From the NCBI GenBank assembly GCA_032718475.1, contig JAUCBJ010003856.1:1-51639 (forward strand): a DNA stretch of 51,639 nt. Reading direction: 5' to 3'. This stretch comes from Nemertoderma westbladi (Eukaryota; Xenacoelomorpha; Nemertodermatida; Nemertodermatidae). The notes under the pieces were generated by a model. It made no database searches. It was not told the origin of the DNA and saw only the letters and a list, made by a program, of their open reading frames with translations. A program made the translations under genes and the position numbers. Of this stretch, positions 1 to 10,059 are shown in pieces; position 1 is the first letter of the stretch, and each line of letters starts with the position of its first letter.

Positions 1-2320
1 ATGGTATAATGTATGGTATGATGTATGGTAATGGTATAATGTATGGTAATGGTATAATGTATGGTAATGGTATAATGTATGGTATGATGTATGGTAATGG
101 TATAATGTATGGTAATGGTATAATGTATGGTATAATGTATGGTATAATGTATGGTATAATGTATGGTATAATGTATGGTAATGGTATAATGTATGGTAAT
201 GGTATAATGTATGGTATGATGTATGGTATAATGTATGGTATAATGTATGGTATAATGTATGGTATAATGTATGGTATAATGTATGGTATGATGTATGGTA
301 TAATGTATGGTATAATGTATGGTATAATGTATGGTAATGGTATAATGTATGGTATAATGTATGGTATAATGTATGGTATAATGTATGGTAATGGTATAAT
401 GTATGGTAATGGTATAATGTATGGTATGATGTATGGTAATGGTATAATGTATGGTAATGGTATAATGTATGGTATAATGTATGGTATAATGTATGGTAAT
501 GGTATAATGTATGGTAATGGTATAATGTATGGTAATGGTATAATGTATGGTAATGGTATAATGTATGGTAATGGTATAATGTATGGTATAATGTATGGTA
601 ATGGTATAATGTATGGTAATGGTAATGGTATAATGTATGGTATAATGTATGGTATAATGTATGGTAATGGTATAATGTATGGTAATGGTATAATGTATGG
701 TAATGGTATAATGTATGGTATAATGTATGGTAATGGTATAATGTATGGTATAATGTATGGTATAATGTATGGTATAATGTATGGTAATGGTATAATGTAT
801 GGTAATGGTATAATGTATGGTATGATGTATGGTAATGGTATAATGTATGGTATAATGTATGGTAATGGTATAATGTATGGTAATGGTATAATGTATGGTA
901 TAATGTATGGTATAATGTATGGTATAATGTATGGTATAATGTATGGTAATGGTATAATGTATGGTAATGGTATAATGTATGGTAATGGTATAATGTATGG
1001 TAATGGTATAATGTATGGTAATGGTATAATGTATGGTAATGGTATAATGTATGGTAATGGTATAATGTATGGTATGATGTATGGTATAATGTATGGTATA
1101 ATGTATGGTATAATGTATGGTATAATGTATGGTATAATGTATGGTATAATGTATGGTATAATGTATGGTATAATGTATGGTATAATGTATGGTATAATGT
1201 ATGGTAATGGTATAATGTATGGTATAATGTATGGTAATGGTATAATGTATGGTATAATGTATGGTATAATGTATGGTAATGGTATAATGTATGGTATAAT
1301 GTATGGTATAATGTATGGTATAATGTATGGTATAATGTATGGTATAATGTATGGTATAATGTATGGTAATGGTATAATGTATGGTAATGGTATAATGTAT
1401 GGTAATGGTATAATGTATGGTATGATGTATGGTATAATGTATGGTAATGGTATAATGTATGGTAATGGTATAATGTATGGTAATGGTATAATGTATGGTA
1501 ATGGTATAATGTATGGTAATGGTATAATGTATGGTATGATGTATGGTAATGGTATAATGTATGGTATGATGTATGGTAATGGTATATTGTATGGTAATGG
1601 TATAATGTATGGTAATGGTATAATGTATGGTATGATGTATGGTAATGGTATAATGTATGGTGATGGTATAATGTATGGTAATGGTATAATGTATGGTATG
1701 ATGTATGGTATAATGTATGGTATAATGTATGGTATAATGTATGGTATAATGTATGGTATAATGTGATGGTATAATGTATGGTATAATGTATGGTATAATG
1801 TATGGTAATGGTATAATGTATGGTAATGGTATAATGTATGGTAATGGTATAATGTATGGTATGATGTATGGTATAATGTATGGTATAATGTATGGTATAA
1901 TGTATGGTATAATGTATGGTATAATGTGTGGTAATGGTATAATGTATGGTAATGGTATAATGTATGGTATGATGTATGGTAATGGTATATTGTATGGTAA
2001 TGGTATAATGTATGGTATGATGTATGGTATAATGTATGGTAATGGTATAATGTATGGTAATGGTATAATGTATGGTAATGGTATAATGTATGGTATGATG
2101 TATGGTAATGGTATAATGTATGGTGATGGTATAATGTATGGTAATGGTATAATGTATGGTATAATGTATGGTATAATGTATGGTATAATGTATGGTATAA
2201 TGTATGGTATAATGTATGGTATAATGTGTGGTAATGGTATAATGTATGGTAATGGTATAATGTATGGTAATGGTATAATGTATGGTAATGGTATAATGTA
2301 TGGTAATGGTATAATGTATA
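1..2320. repeat. 12/18-bp satellite array (ATGTATGGTATA family)
   Basis: The whole stretch is a head-to-tail mix of a 12-bp unit (ATGTATGGTATA) and an 18-bp unit (ATGTATGGTAATGGTATA), with a few ATG variants (GGTATGATG). Both lengths are multiples of six, so one plus-strand frame stays open and would read Met-Tyr-Gly-Ile / Met-Tyr-Gly-Asn-Gly-Ile. The other two frames hit stops. A small indel near 1762 shifts the frame. Rare variants (GGTATATTG near 1582 and 1984, GGTGATGG near 1660 and 2122) recur 400-460 bp apart, a sign of segmental duplication inside the array. The array continues off the left edge. No promoter, splice or codon-use signal supports a protein. Confidence 0.95.
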
Positions 2321-2564
2321 TACGCCAGTATTTTTCTTTTAAACTGTGCGTATCAATTTCACCACCGTATTTATTTTCATTCTTTTAGAATATCGAATAT
2401 AGTGATTGATACATGAAATAAATAAACGGAAGGTTTTATAATATGAATAGGCCTATTTATTCCAAAGGCCATAGCCATACTGTACACTAGGCTATCATGT
2501 ATCATGCTCTTGTGTATTGAGAGTACGCCAAGTGCGCCGCGCGCCAACACGGTAGAATAAGGAT

Positions 2565-2880
2565 CGGCATGCTGCATTGCAGCTGCATTTTTAAGAATTC
2601 TGTGCCGGCTTGTCGACAAAATTGCGCCGCCACAACTCCCTATCACCCATGACGTTTGCTAGATCATCCGCATCTTCAAGGCCAGTGTCCTTTAAGATGC
2701 GTCTCAAAAAAGTCATGGGCTGTCCACCATGCTTATTCACTCCATGAGGCCGTCAAATCACAAAATTATGCACATGCTGGTCCTCACGACGAAAGCAATA
2801 TCCTGCAAAGCGGAGGCGGCTTTGTTCTAGTGTTAAGCTTGGAGGAACCAATGCGACACCTCCAATGTTTTATAGTGTCT
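2565..2880 (-). pseudogene. LINE (non-LTR retrotransposon) 3'-end fragment, C-terminus of ORF2
   Basis: On the minus strand one frame reads a conserved LINE C-terminal tail. An RFAGYC-like segment is followed by HGGQPMTFLRRILKDTGLED, then an MGDRELWRR segment and a stop at 2591-2593. This matches the arrangement known for many APE-type LINEs (R-x-R-x-AGHC, then LRR-LK-DTGL, then DRE-W). An in-frame stop near 2775 and the lack of any RT domain upstream show a 5'-truncated, decayed copy. Related pieces lie at 11198-11540, 13262-13372 and 14945-15075. The assignment to a LINE tail is firm; the clade is inferred as RTE-like. Confidence 0.75.
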
Positions 2881-3250
2881 GGTTGGAGATCTGTGAATTG
2901 TACTTGTAGGACGCTACCAGTTAGTTGCCAGTCCAGACCTGGATATTTAAGCTCAGATATGCGCAGATTTTATTCCTCGACAATTTTATTAAAGAAATGA
3001 AAAAGGGAAAAGGAAAATGAGCATTGGGCATATGAGCCATCACCATATGGGGTTTTTGGGATGCTGAACACTGTAATATATGTTCATAATGGCATTTTTG
3101 GATATGCGTCAATGCGTGGCACGAAAAATACAAGTAGCACAAGTTTGATAATAAAAAATCATTAAGAAATCAACCTGATTTTAAGACATATGGATTTTCT
3201 GGGACGTTGACCACGAATATGACACTCATAAATCTAAAAAAATCATAAAT
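2881..3250. other. Non-coding interval, nothing recognised
   Basis: AT-rich sequence with no convincing ORF, RNA gene or repeat that I can identify. Confidence 0.5.
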
Positions 3251-3320
3251 AAAATCTAATTTGGTTGGATAAGTTGGATATATTTAAATATATCCAACTT
3301 ATCCAACCAAATTAGATTTT
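3251..3320. repeat. Perfect 70-bp palindrome
   Basis: Two 35-bp arms, 3251-3285 and 3286-3320, are exact reverse complements with no spacer and a TTTAAA centre. The sequence could extrude as a cruciform or fold into a perfect RNA hairpin. It may be a very short fold-back MITE; no target-site duplication is obvious. Confidence 0.9.
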
Positions 3321-3370
3321 CGCCTTTTGAAATTTTATGCTACTTGTACTGTATTTTGCGTCCCAACAGT

Positions 3371-3760
3371 CAAGCACCAAAATCTATAGTTGCGTTACCA
3401 CGAATGATTTTTAACGAGTTGTATCGTGATCAGCGACCTTTAAAACCAGTATAGCTTCAGAATAACCAAACCAAAGGCAGAATTTAAGAGTTTGTTATTT
3501 TTTGAAACTTGTAGGCATGCTTTTCGTTCTGGGGTACCAGAATGGCACCAAATTTGGGTTTGCATTACCAGTAATGTTTATAACTATTTTCTTTGTGATC
3601 AACGACTTCGAAATCCCTTATACCTTCAGAATTATCAAACCAAACACAAATTTTAAAATTTTTATTTTGACAATATTTTACTTGTAACTTCCAGGTGTTC
3701 TATCGTGATCAGAGACTTCGAAAATCAATATACTATCAAAATTTGAATTTTTGACCCAAC
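3371..3760 (+). repeat. Diverged ~170-bp tandem repeat, about 2.5 copies
   Basis: Copy 1 (from ~3371) and copy 2 (from ~3540) share CACCAAA...TTGCRTTACCA...GTGATCARCGAC...TTCAGAATWAYCAAACCAAA at about 170-bp spacing. A shortened third copy starts near 3690 (CGTGATCAGAGACTTCGAAA). The copies are well diverged, so this is an old duplication. No coding frame runs through it. Confidence 0.65.
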
Positions 3761-3840
3761 ATCCAAGATCTAAAAATCTTCTAAAATGAGCCAATTACGT
3801 AGTAAAATAGCCCGGGCCAGAAAGGGTTAAGCGATCCAAA

Positions 3841-4210
3841 TAGTCCATGGGCCAGCCAGCATAGTGGATACTTTTTGGTAACCATCTGGAACTTATATTT
3901 TTGGGAAGACCTAGCTTCTGGCCATTCAATTTGATATGATAACAAATCTGAATCGGTAGCTGACTTGGTGTTATCACTGGTTGTCATGGAAATTGTAAAA
4001 CAACAAACATGCTGTAGTATTCTAATAACTCGATATAAATTCATCGCATCTTTTGAAAAAGATAGCTACTGGTCTAACAATTCTAAATGTGACATAAAAT
4101 TCTGGAATATAACTATTGTTACCATGGGAACGCTGCTAAATAAAAACTGACATGTTTTAGAAAAATAGCTATCATTCTAGAACAATAGAATTATTTTAAA
4201 AACAAATTGC
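3841..4210 (+). repeat. Left arm (outer part) of the fold-back element
   Basis: Reverse complement of roughly 12255-12624 with scattered substitutions. The arm is broken at 4210 by the LTR retrotransposon and resumes at 9893. Confidence 0.8.
4206..4210. repeat. 5-bp target-site duplication ATTGC (left)
   Basis: ATTGC directly precedes the left LTR and is repeated at 9888-9892 directly after the right LTR. The opposite fold-back arm holds the uninterrupted sequence with a single ATTGC, which confirms the insertion point. Confidence 0.92.
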
Positions 4211-4758
4211 TGTGACGGGATCCGAGAATCCCGACCGGTGTTGTTTATGTACGCGTCAGCCGCACCGTGTGATGGAAAAAAGGAGTTCGTTATTGTTCCG
4301 ATGTTATTGATAGATGTATAAAATATAGTATACGATGAACAGATGTAAGTATAATGGCAGATAGCACAACCAGTAATATATGGTAACTAATAGGTGACGG
4401 CGGCGACGGTCTTAAACTGTCACCATACTGCCGTGACTGTACTGAGATAACTGAAGTGAATAACTAAACATCAACCGGTAATATACTCTAGGTTGGCCGT
4501 ATTACTCAGCTGATGCCCTGCTGTCCCCCCATTGGCTAGTAACCTAATTCTCGCCCTGAACTTTGTGGGAGTGTTTCCCCCCCGCTGCTGTTACTCTCTC
4601 TCCTTGACCTCTAACCTCTATTGTCTGAGGCCCTTTGGGGTTTGTCGTCCCCGCTTATTGGGGAGACACGAGGTTGATTGGTAATCAACCTCGTGCTCCC
4701 AATATTGCTTAAAGCCAACTTTGTGTGGGCCTGGTTAGCGGAATTGAATACGCTAACA
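4211..4758 (-). repeat. LTR (3' LTR in element orientation), 548 bp
   Basis: Direct repeat of 9328-9887, ending TGTGACGG...GCTAACA on plus. It contains three potential hairpins: GGGAT/ATCCC near 4216-4233, GGTGAC/GTCACC at about 4393-4434, and a long stem at 4661-4700. The differences from the other LTR are few, apart from a much shorter C-run. Confidence 0.92.
4661..4700. repeat. Strong hairpin inside the LTR
   Basis: CACGAGGTTGATT, a 3-nt loop, then AATCAACCTCGTG form a perfect 13-bp stem, extended by GGGAG/CTCCC. The counterpart in the second LTR is 9790-9829. The solo LTRs at 27 and 30 kb keep a weaker version, so the structure is conserved between subfamilies. Confidence 0.75.
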
Positions 4759-4768
4759 CTCCCCCCAT
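4759..4768 (-). promoter_or_regulatory. Polypurine tract beside the 3' LTR
   Basis: On the minus strand the bases immediately before the LTR read ATGGGGGGAG. An all-purine run abutting the downstream LTR is where plus-strand DNA synthesis is primed in LTR retroelements. Its position sets the element's orientation as minus. A 9-bp stem (GCTATCTTC/GAAGATAGC) lies right next to it at about 4769-4793. Confidence 0.65.
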
Positions 4769-5879
4769 GCTATCTTCCCGGTGAGAAGATAGCATCCACC
4801 TTTAGTGCGCTACAATTCCACTGGATCCCGATCTACCATCGGGTGTGGGGTGGAATTAGTTTCTTCGGAGCCGGCTTTCCAGGCCGCTCCCTATGGGTAT
4901 GATATCGCTACCCCGTTTTCCTGGCGTCCCGTGTCGGGCCGATCGTGACTTCCTCTCACACGACTTTTGTTTCCCCAACACTTTCACCGCTAACTCCGCT
5001 CCACTTTCACCCTAACTCTTCCATACTCTCGGACCTCCTCGTCCCTCACTCTGCCTCTTGCTTCTCCCCCCCCCCCCCCCCCCCCCACACTTGAATTGCA
5101 CCCGCACTCTCTCCGCGCTATCTCCACACCACCTCTCGCTATCTCTCTTGCGTTCTCCTCTCATACTCTTCTCACATTCCCCTCATACTCCTCTCATACT
5201 TCTCTCATACTCCTCTCATACTCCTCACTCTCCACGCCTGTGGTCCCACCAAGTGCCCCTCCTACTCGTATCCCGGTAGTGCCCATCTGCACGATTCTTA
5301 TCCCGCAGGATACGAGCTTTCACAATAAATCCTGGACTCCGCCCTGTTGTTTAATGACCACACACTTATCGGGTCCCACACATGTGTGCACCATGTTACT
5401 GGGAGCCGTCTAAGTCCCGTCCTGTCGCCCTAGTCAATTAGTCCCCAGTCCCAGTAGCTAATTGGAAAAAGGTTGTGCTTGACTACGGTACATACTGTAT
5501 AATATATATACGAATATTATATAATTATTATAAGATTATAATTATTGTTATTATATATATTATATTATAAGCTCGTCTACATAACGCGTTTCATTCCTAC
5601 TACTCACTACTCTCTCTCCGCCTTCCTCGCCTGGCGACTTCTTCCAGTCGCTTCCCCTCAAGTCTATCCGCTTCCGGCTTCTCCCACCTCTGATATGTGT
5701 AATCCACCTCCCTGTCTACTAGATGCCGGCTGTTGTATTACACCGACTCGCCCTCCAGCCCCGGGTGGTCTACCAGACCTCCGAAGGCCCTTCTGTAGTT
5801 TGGAGGTGATCCTGATATTCTTAACTTTTATTTTTAATTTTGTCTTACCCATGTTCCCCCTGTCTGTGCTATTATCCTA

Positions 5880-6245
5880 TCTGCCCTTTCTAGCTACTAC
5901 TTCTACGGTCTCTACTCTCTTACTGCTAACTCTACTGACTCCACTAGTTCTACTAACTCTGCTAACTAGCTCTACTAACTCTACTCCACTAGCTCTACTA
6001 ACTTCCTAGCTCTCTAACTCTGCTGACTCTCTAACTTCTACTAACTCTCTAACTCTACTACCTCTACTGACTCTCTACCTCTACTAACTCTACTGACTCT
6101 CTACCTCTACTAACTCTACTGACTCTCTACCTCTACTAACTCTACTGACTCTCTACCTCTAACTAACTCTCTACCTCTACTAAGTCTCCAACTCTCTAAC
6201 TTTCTACTTCTGCCAACTCTACTGACTCTCTACCTCTGCTAACTT
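5880..6245 (+). repeat. CTCTACTAACTCTACTGACT low-complexity repeat inside the LTR element
   Basis: Degenerate tandem repeats of CTCTACTAACTCTACTGACT-type units fill this stretch. The open frames across it are low-complexity Leu/Ser/Thr runs and are not genes. Confidence 0.75.
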
Positions 6246-6249
6246 TCTA

Positions 6250-6720
6250 AGTAACGGTACTACGTACCCTCTTACTACTCTTACTAACTCCTCTAACTAT
6301 CGGTACTACGTACCCTCTTACTACCCCTACTAACTCCTCTAGCTAACGGTACTACGTACCCTCTTACTACCCCTACTAACTCCTCTAGCTAACGGTACTA
6401 CGTACCCTCTTCCTCTACATCTACTCCCTCTACTCTATCTACATCTTATCTCCTGCACGTGACGCTCTGAGTGCCGGCAAAGTGGGTATGTTAATTATGT
6501 GAACTACTACTAACTCTTACTAACCGGTACTACGTACCCTCTTACTAACCTCTAACTCCACTAACTCTTACTAACTGGTACTACGTACCCTCTTACTAAC
6601 CTCTAACTCCACTAACTCTTACTAACCGGTACTACGTACCCTCTTACTAACCTCTAACTCCACTAACTCTTACTAACCGGTACTACGTACCCTCTTACTA
6701 ACCTCTAACTCTACTAACTA
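6250..6720 (+). repeat. Two GGTACTACGTACC-containing minisatellites
   Basis: The core GGTACTACGTACCCTCTTACT recurs near 6255, 6302, 6350 and 6393 (period about 47 bp), then near 6525, 6579, 6628 and 6678 (period about 50-55 bp with a different tail, ACCTCTAACTCCACTAACTC). The core holds the self-complementary GTACTACGTAC-like segment. The two arrays are separated by about 100 bp of non-repeat sequence. Confidence 0.8.
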
Positions 6721-7540
6721 ACTCCTTGTGCCCGGCACCTCTTGTGCCCGGCACCCACCCTAATTAACATACCCTGCTCTTACATCAAACACGTCATCAC
6801 GCCCGTGCCCTACTTATTTCAACGCACCCCCTGTACCCTTCTCATCTCTCCCATCTTTCTCCCTTCTAGCTCACCCTACTTGTTCTCCCTACGTTCTTGG
6901 TTGTTTATACTGCGGATATTTGTAATGAGGGAATGTCACCCTGCCCCCCCCCCCCCCCCACCGGTGTTATGTTTGGTACTGGGGCTGATGTTAATATATT
7001 GGGGCCCATCCATCTATCTGCAATATCCCCCTCAACCGGGTATTTGCATATATTTGTTCTTGGTTGTTTATATTGCTTATCCGCAATATCCCCATCAACC
7101 GGGTATTTGTTGTGTCCCTGGATATTATAGTCATGCTGCTGTGCCGGTACCGATGTAGGCCTATCCACTTCTGGCCTACCTACCGGTATGTACTCCGCGA
7201 CCTCCGGGTTTAATCCCGTCGTTCGCGCTACCCTATCGCCTACACTATCTCTCCCAGCATGGCCTATAATAGTATGTGCAGTAAGGCCTACAGTATGTCG
7301 TGCAGTCTGCATGTGCCCTTCCGAACCGAAGTTTAATTCTCTCGAATTCTCGAATCTCCCCACGACTACCATACTCTCGGTCGGTAGCTATATCCCGTCG
7401 GGAAGTTTCTTTTCGATCCCCGCTTCTATTCTCGTCTTCGTATCGGTACACTCTGTACCGCTCTCCTGGCGTGCGGTGCGTTTCTCCGGGGCGACAGAAA
7501 TCTCCCGGAGTTCGACCCCACTGACTCCCTAACTCCATCT

Positions 7541-8143
7541 CTACTCCACCACTCTCCATCGCCGGGCGCCGCGGCTCACCCAACTCGCCCCGCGCACTAT
7601 CCGCCGACGCCTGTGGGACATTCTCTGCCCCCCCCCCCCCCTCTCGCTACTAATCTCTCGTGGTGGGGCGCCCGTAGCCCCCCCCCCCCACCCGCCACTT
7701 CTAACTGCACTATCTCTTACTACACTTTTGCGTCCCTCTCTAGTCGACGCACTGTCTCTACTGCGGCTGGGTCTATTCACCCCCGCCTCTCTCTCTACTA
7801 CTGCGTGGCCTACCAGGCCCACCTCGGGTTGACTCAACCCCGTCACTCCCTGCCTACTAACTACGTTGCCTTGCAGGCTACCGTTGGCCGGACCATCTGT
7901 GTCTACATTAGTATTAATAGCCCCGTTATCAATATTATTATTTAAATCATTTAAATTCGAATTATTATTATTTTCTAAATTTAAATTATTACCGGTATTC
8001 GAATTATTTGGATTTAAATTATTATTTAGATTATTTGAATTATTTTGTAAATTCGAACCTACATTATTTAAGTTACTTTCTACATTTATATTGAAACCGT
8101 TCATATTTAAATTACTACTTGGGCAAAATATTATTTCCTGCAA
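7541..8143 (-). pseudogene. Asn-rich low-complexity frame of the LTR element
   Basis: A minus-strand frame of 200 codons opens with an Asn/Leu-rich run (repeated NLNN-type motifs, residues about 10-70) and then turns Arg/Gly-rich. No recognised domain is present. It lies downstream of the gag-like frames in element orientation, where Gag C-terminus or protease would be expected, but nothing like DSG/DTG or a Zn knuckle is seen. The Asn run follows from an AAT-rich microsatellite at 7920-8090. It is probably decayed or never coding. Confidence 0.3.
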
Positions 8144-8194
8144 TGAAAGTTTGGTTAGAATTATCCACTACGGTACTATTAATATTAACGTTCT

Positions 8195-8683
8195 CTAATC
8201 TATTGTTATTACCCCCCCCCCCCCCCCCCCCCCGCCCGTACGGTTACACCAGTCTTGGGTCTGTCGTCTGGTCCCTGTAAGTGGGGTATTAGCAAACGTT
8301 TCTCTCTCTCCATCCTCCCGCAGACTTTGCTCGGCCAACTCTGTCTCTCTCGCAACCCTCTCAAGCCACCTCGCCTCGCGCTCTTTACACTCGCTCGCCC
8401 TTCTCGCCTCACTCTCTTTACGCTGACACGCCAGATTTATTTCTAACACCCTTCTTTCTTTTGCGGAGGATGTAGCAGACTTAGACTTATCGGTTGCGAC
8501 GGACTCCCGTCGCCCCTCCGTCCTACTAACTTTCCCCCGCTTTCCGGGGTTCTCGCTGACCGACGGGACCGAATCCTCGGAGTTAACCTCGGATTCGCCC
8601 TCGTGCGGTCCCGCCCAACCCACTAACTTAACTCCCCTGGCATCAACTAAGTATGGCCCTATGTACACTACACCAGGCTCCAT
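8195..8683 (-). pseudogene. Gag-like remnant, second segment
   Basis: Minus-strand frame of 162 codons: a GVVYIGPYLVDARGVKLVGW-like start, then a strongly charged Glu/Arg/Lys helix-prone region (residues about 85-140), then a poly-Gly stretch encoded by the C-run at 8212-8233. Just upstream (~8700-8860) the protein-like signal hops between frames, and one frame shows a CLNCGNVG fragment resembling the start of a zinc knuckle. The pattern suggests a Gag-like protein broken by small frameshifts. No known family can be named. Confidence 0.4.
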
Positions 8684-8854
8684 ACCCCTACATTCCCACA
8701 GTTCAAACAGTTCGCTGGCGACCCCTCTCGCTCTCTCACTCGGCTAGTTCTCCCTGCCCGAAGCGCACTCAGATAATCAAAATGTTTATTCGACTCACCT
8801 AGCCGCTTCTCTAGCTTCACCTGGTCCAGTCTCTCGCTCCCTCCTTAGCTTCCT

Positions 8855-9271
8855 TTATCTGCCTTCTCGTCGCGTCGTAGGCTTGTAGGCCCGTCGGAGC
8901 TGGTCACTGACCCCGACGTCCCCGTCGCCGACGCTCCCTCTTTCTCTCCGTGTTCGCTGTCGTACTGGCGGCCCCACCGTCGCCGTTCCGGTGGGCCGTC
9001 TGTCGCCCTCGGCCTGTGGCTGGCCGGCGACATCGGCACGTCGACCGCCGTCGTGTGTCGACTCGTCTCTCCCTTCTCTCGACTCGTCTCTCCCTTCTCT
9101 CGACTCGTCTTCTCGTCCTCGTTGTAGACGGCCCCCCTCCGCTTGGATTGCCGGGTCGTTCGTCGTCGACGAATCCAGCCTCGTGGGTCGATACCGTCTC
9201 GCCGTGGCCTCGCGGATCGTTATGTTGTCGTCCGGGGTCCGCGGCGGTGTCGTCTCTCCTTCTTGGCTCAT
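8855..9271 (-). pseudogene. Gag-like remnant, N-terminal segment
   Basis: This is the first ATG-started minus frame inside the element, 57 bp from the 9328 LTR edge, beginning MSQEGETTPP. The 138-aa frame is highly charged (Arg/Asp/Glu) and has a small internal repeat DESREGR at about residues 56-75. Its placement next to the 5' LTR in element orientation is where gag starts. It ends near 8855, and plausible protein continues in shifted frames. No catalytic motifs are visible. Confidence 0.45.
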
Positions 9272-9327
9272 CTTTACTCTGGTGGCTGGCAGTCACAGTT
9301 TCCTAGGCAGTTCTTAGAGTTTAAGAC

Positions 9328-9887
9328 TGTGACGGGATCCGAGAATCCCGACCGGTGTTGTTTATGTACGCGTCAGCCGCACCGTGTGATGGAAAAAAGG
9401 AGTTCGTTATTGTTCCGATGTTATTGATAGATGTATAAAATATAGTATACGATGAACAGATGTAAGTATAATGGCAGATAGCACAACCGGTAATATAAGG
9501 TAACTAATAGGTGACGGCGGTGACGGTCTTAAACTGTCACCATACTGCCGTGACTGTACTGAGATAACTGAAGTGAATAACTAAACATCAACCGGTAATA
9601 TACTCTAGGTTGGCCGTATTACTCAGCTGATGCCCTGCTGTCCCCCCATTGGCTAGTAACCTAATTCTCGCCCTGAACTTTGTGGGAGTGTTTCCCCCCC
9701 CCCCCCCCCCCCGCTGCTGTTACTCTCTCTCCTTGACCTCTAACCTCTATTGTCTGAGGCCCTTTGGGGTTTGTCGTCCCCGCTTATTGGGGTGACACGA
9801 GGTTGATTGGTAATCAACCTCGTGCTCCCAATATTGCTTAAAGCCAACTTTGTGTGGGCCTGGTTAGCGGAATTGAATACGCTAACA
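9328..9887 (-). repeat. LTR (5' LTR in element orientation), 560 bp
   Basis: Near-identical direct repeat of 4211-4758. The main difference is a C-homopolymer at 9694-9711 that is about 10-12 bases longer, with roughly four substitutions elsewhere. Confidence 0.92.
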
Positions 9888-9892
9888 ATTGC
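9888..9892. repeat. 5-bp target-site duplication ATTGC (right)
   Basis: Matches 4206-4210. The host fold-back arm resumes straight after it. Confidence 0.92.
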
Positions 9893-10059
9893 CACATTTT
9901 ATTGAATATTAGTTTTGGAAAATTTTGGTATACTGAGAGCTAAACCTGTTTTGTTATAACGGTGATATATGGTTCCAAAGATATACCCATGTTAGAAATA
10001 TTTTTATTTTTCATCAATTTAATCTCATTCCACTCTGTTTCAAAATAATGACTTTATAT
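9893..10059 (+). repeat. Left arm (inner part) of the fold-back element
   Basis: Reverse complement of about 12082-12250 with few mismatches. Inverted similarity stops after ACTTTATAT at 10059. Confidence 0.8.

Larger units (their letters stand above)
4211..9887 (-). mobile_element. Non-autonomous LTR retrotransposon, minus-strand oriented, no pol
   Basis: Two direct LTRs (4211-4758 and 9328-9887) with TG...CA ends flank 4.57 kb and are bordered by the duplication ATTGC. A purine tract (GGGGGGAG on the minus strand) abuts the LTR at 4759, and the only protein-like frames are on the minus strand at the 9.3-kb end. The element therefore reads from right to left. No protease, RT, RNase H or integrase motif was found in any frame. 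Much of the inside is low complexity (pyrimidine-rich on plus, C-runs, minisatellites). This fits a LARD-like non-autonomous element. The LTRs differ by about four substitutions plus C-run length, so the insertion is recent. No standard primer-binding site beginning TGG is seen after the 9328 LTR edge. Confidence 0.85.

Noticed and set aside
9-2388. MYG-repeat ORFs
   Set aside because: Direct translation of the 12/18-bp satellite.
3781-4150. ORFs of 60-87 codons in the fold-back arm
   Set aside because: They are in inverted repeat arms, are broken in the partner arm and have no recognised domain.
4678-5413. Small plus ORFs beside the left LTR
   Set aside because: Pyrimidine-rich Leu/Ser/Pro frames on the antisense side of the retroelement; no domain.
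6742-7583. Overlapping plus and minus ORFs of 75-155 codons
   Set aside because: Low-complexity frames in the LTR element; the minus ones may be gag downstream remnants but show no motif.
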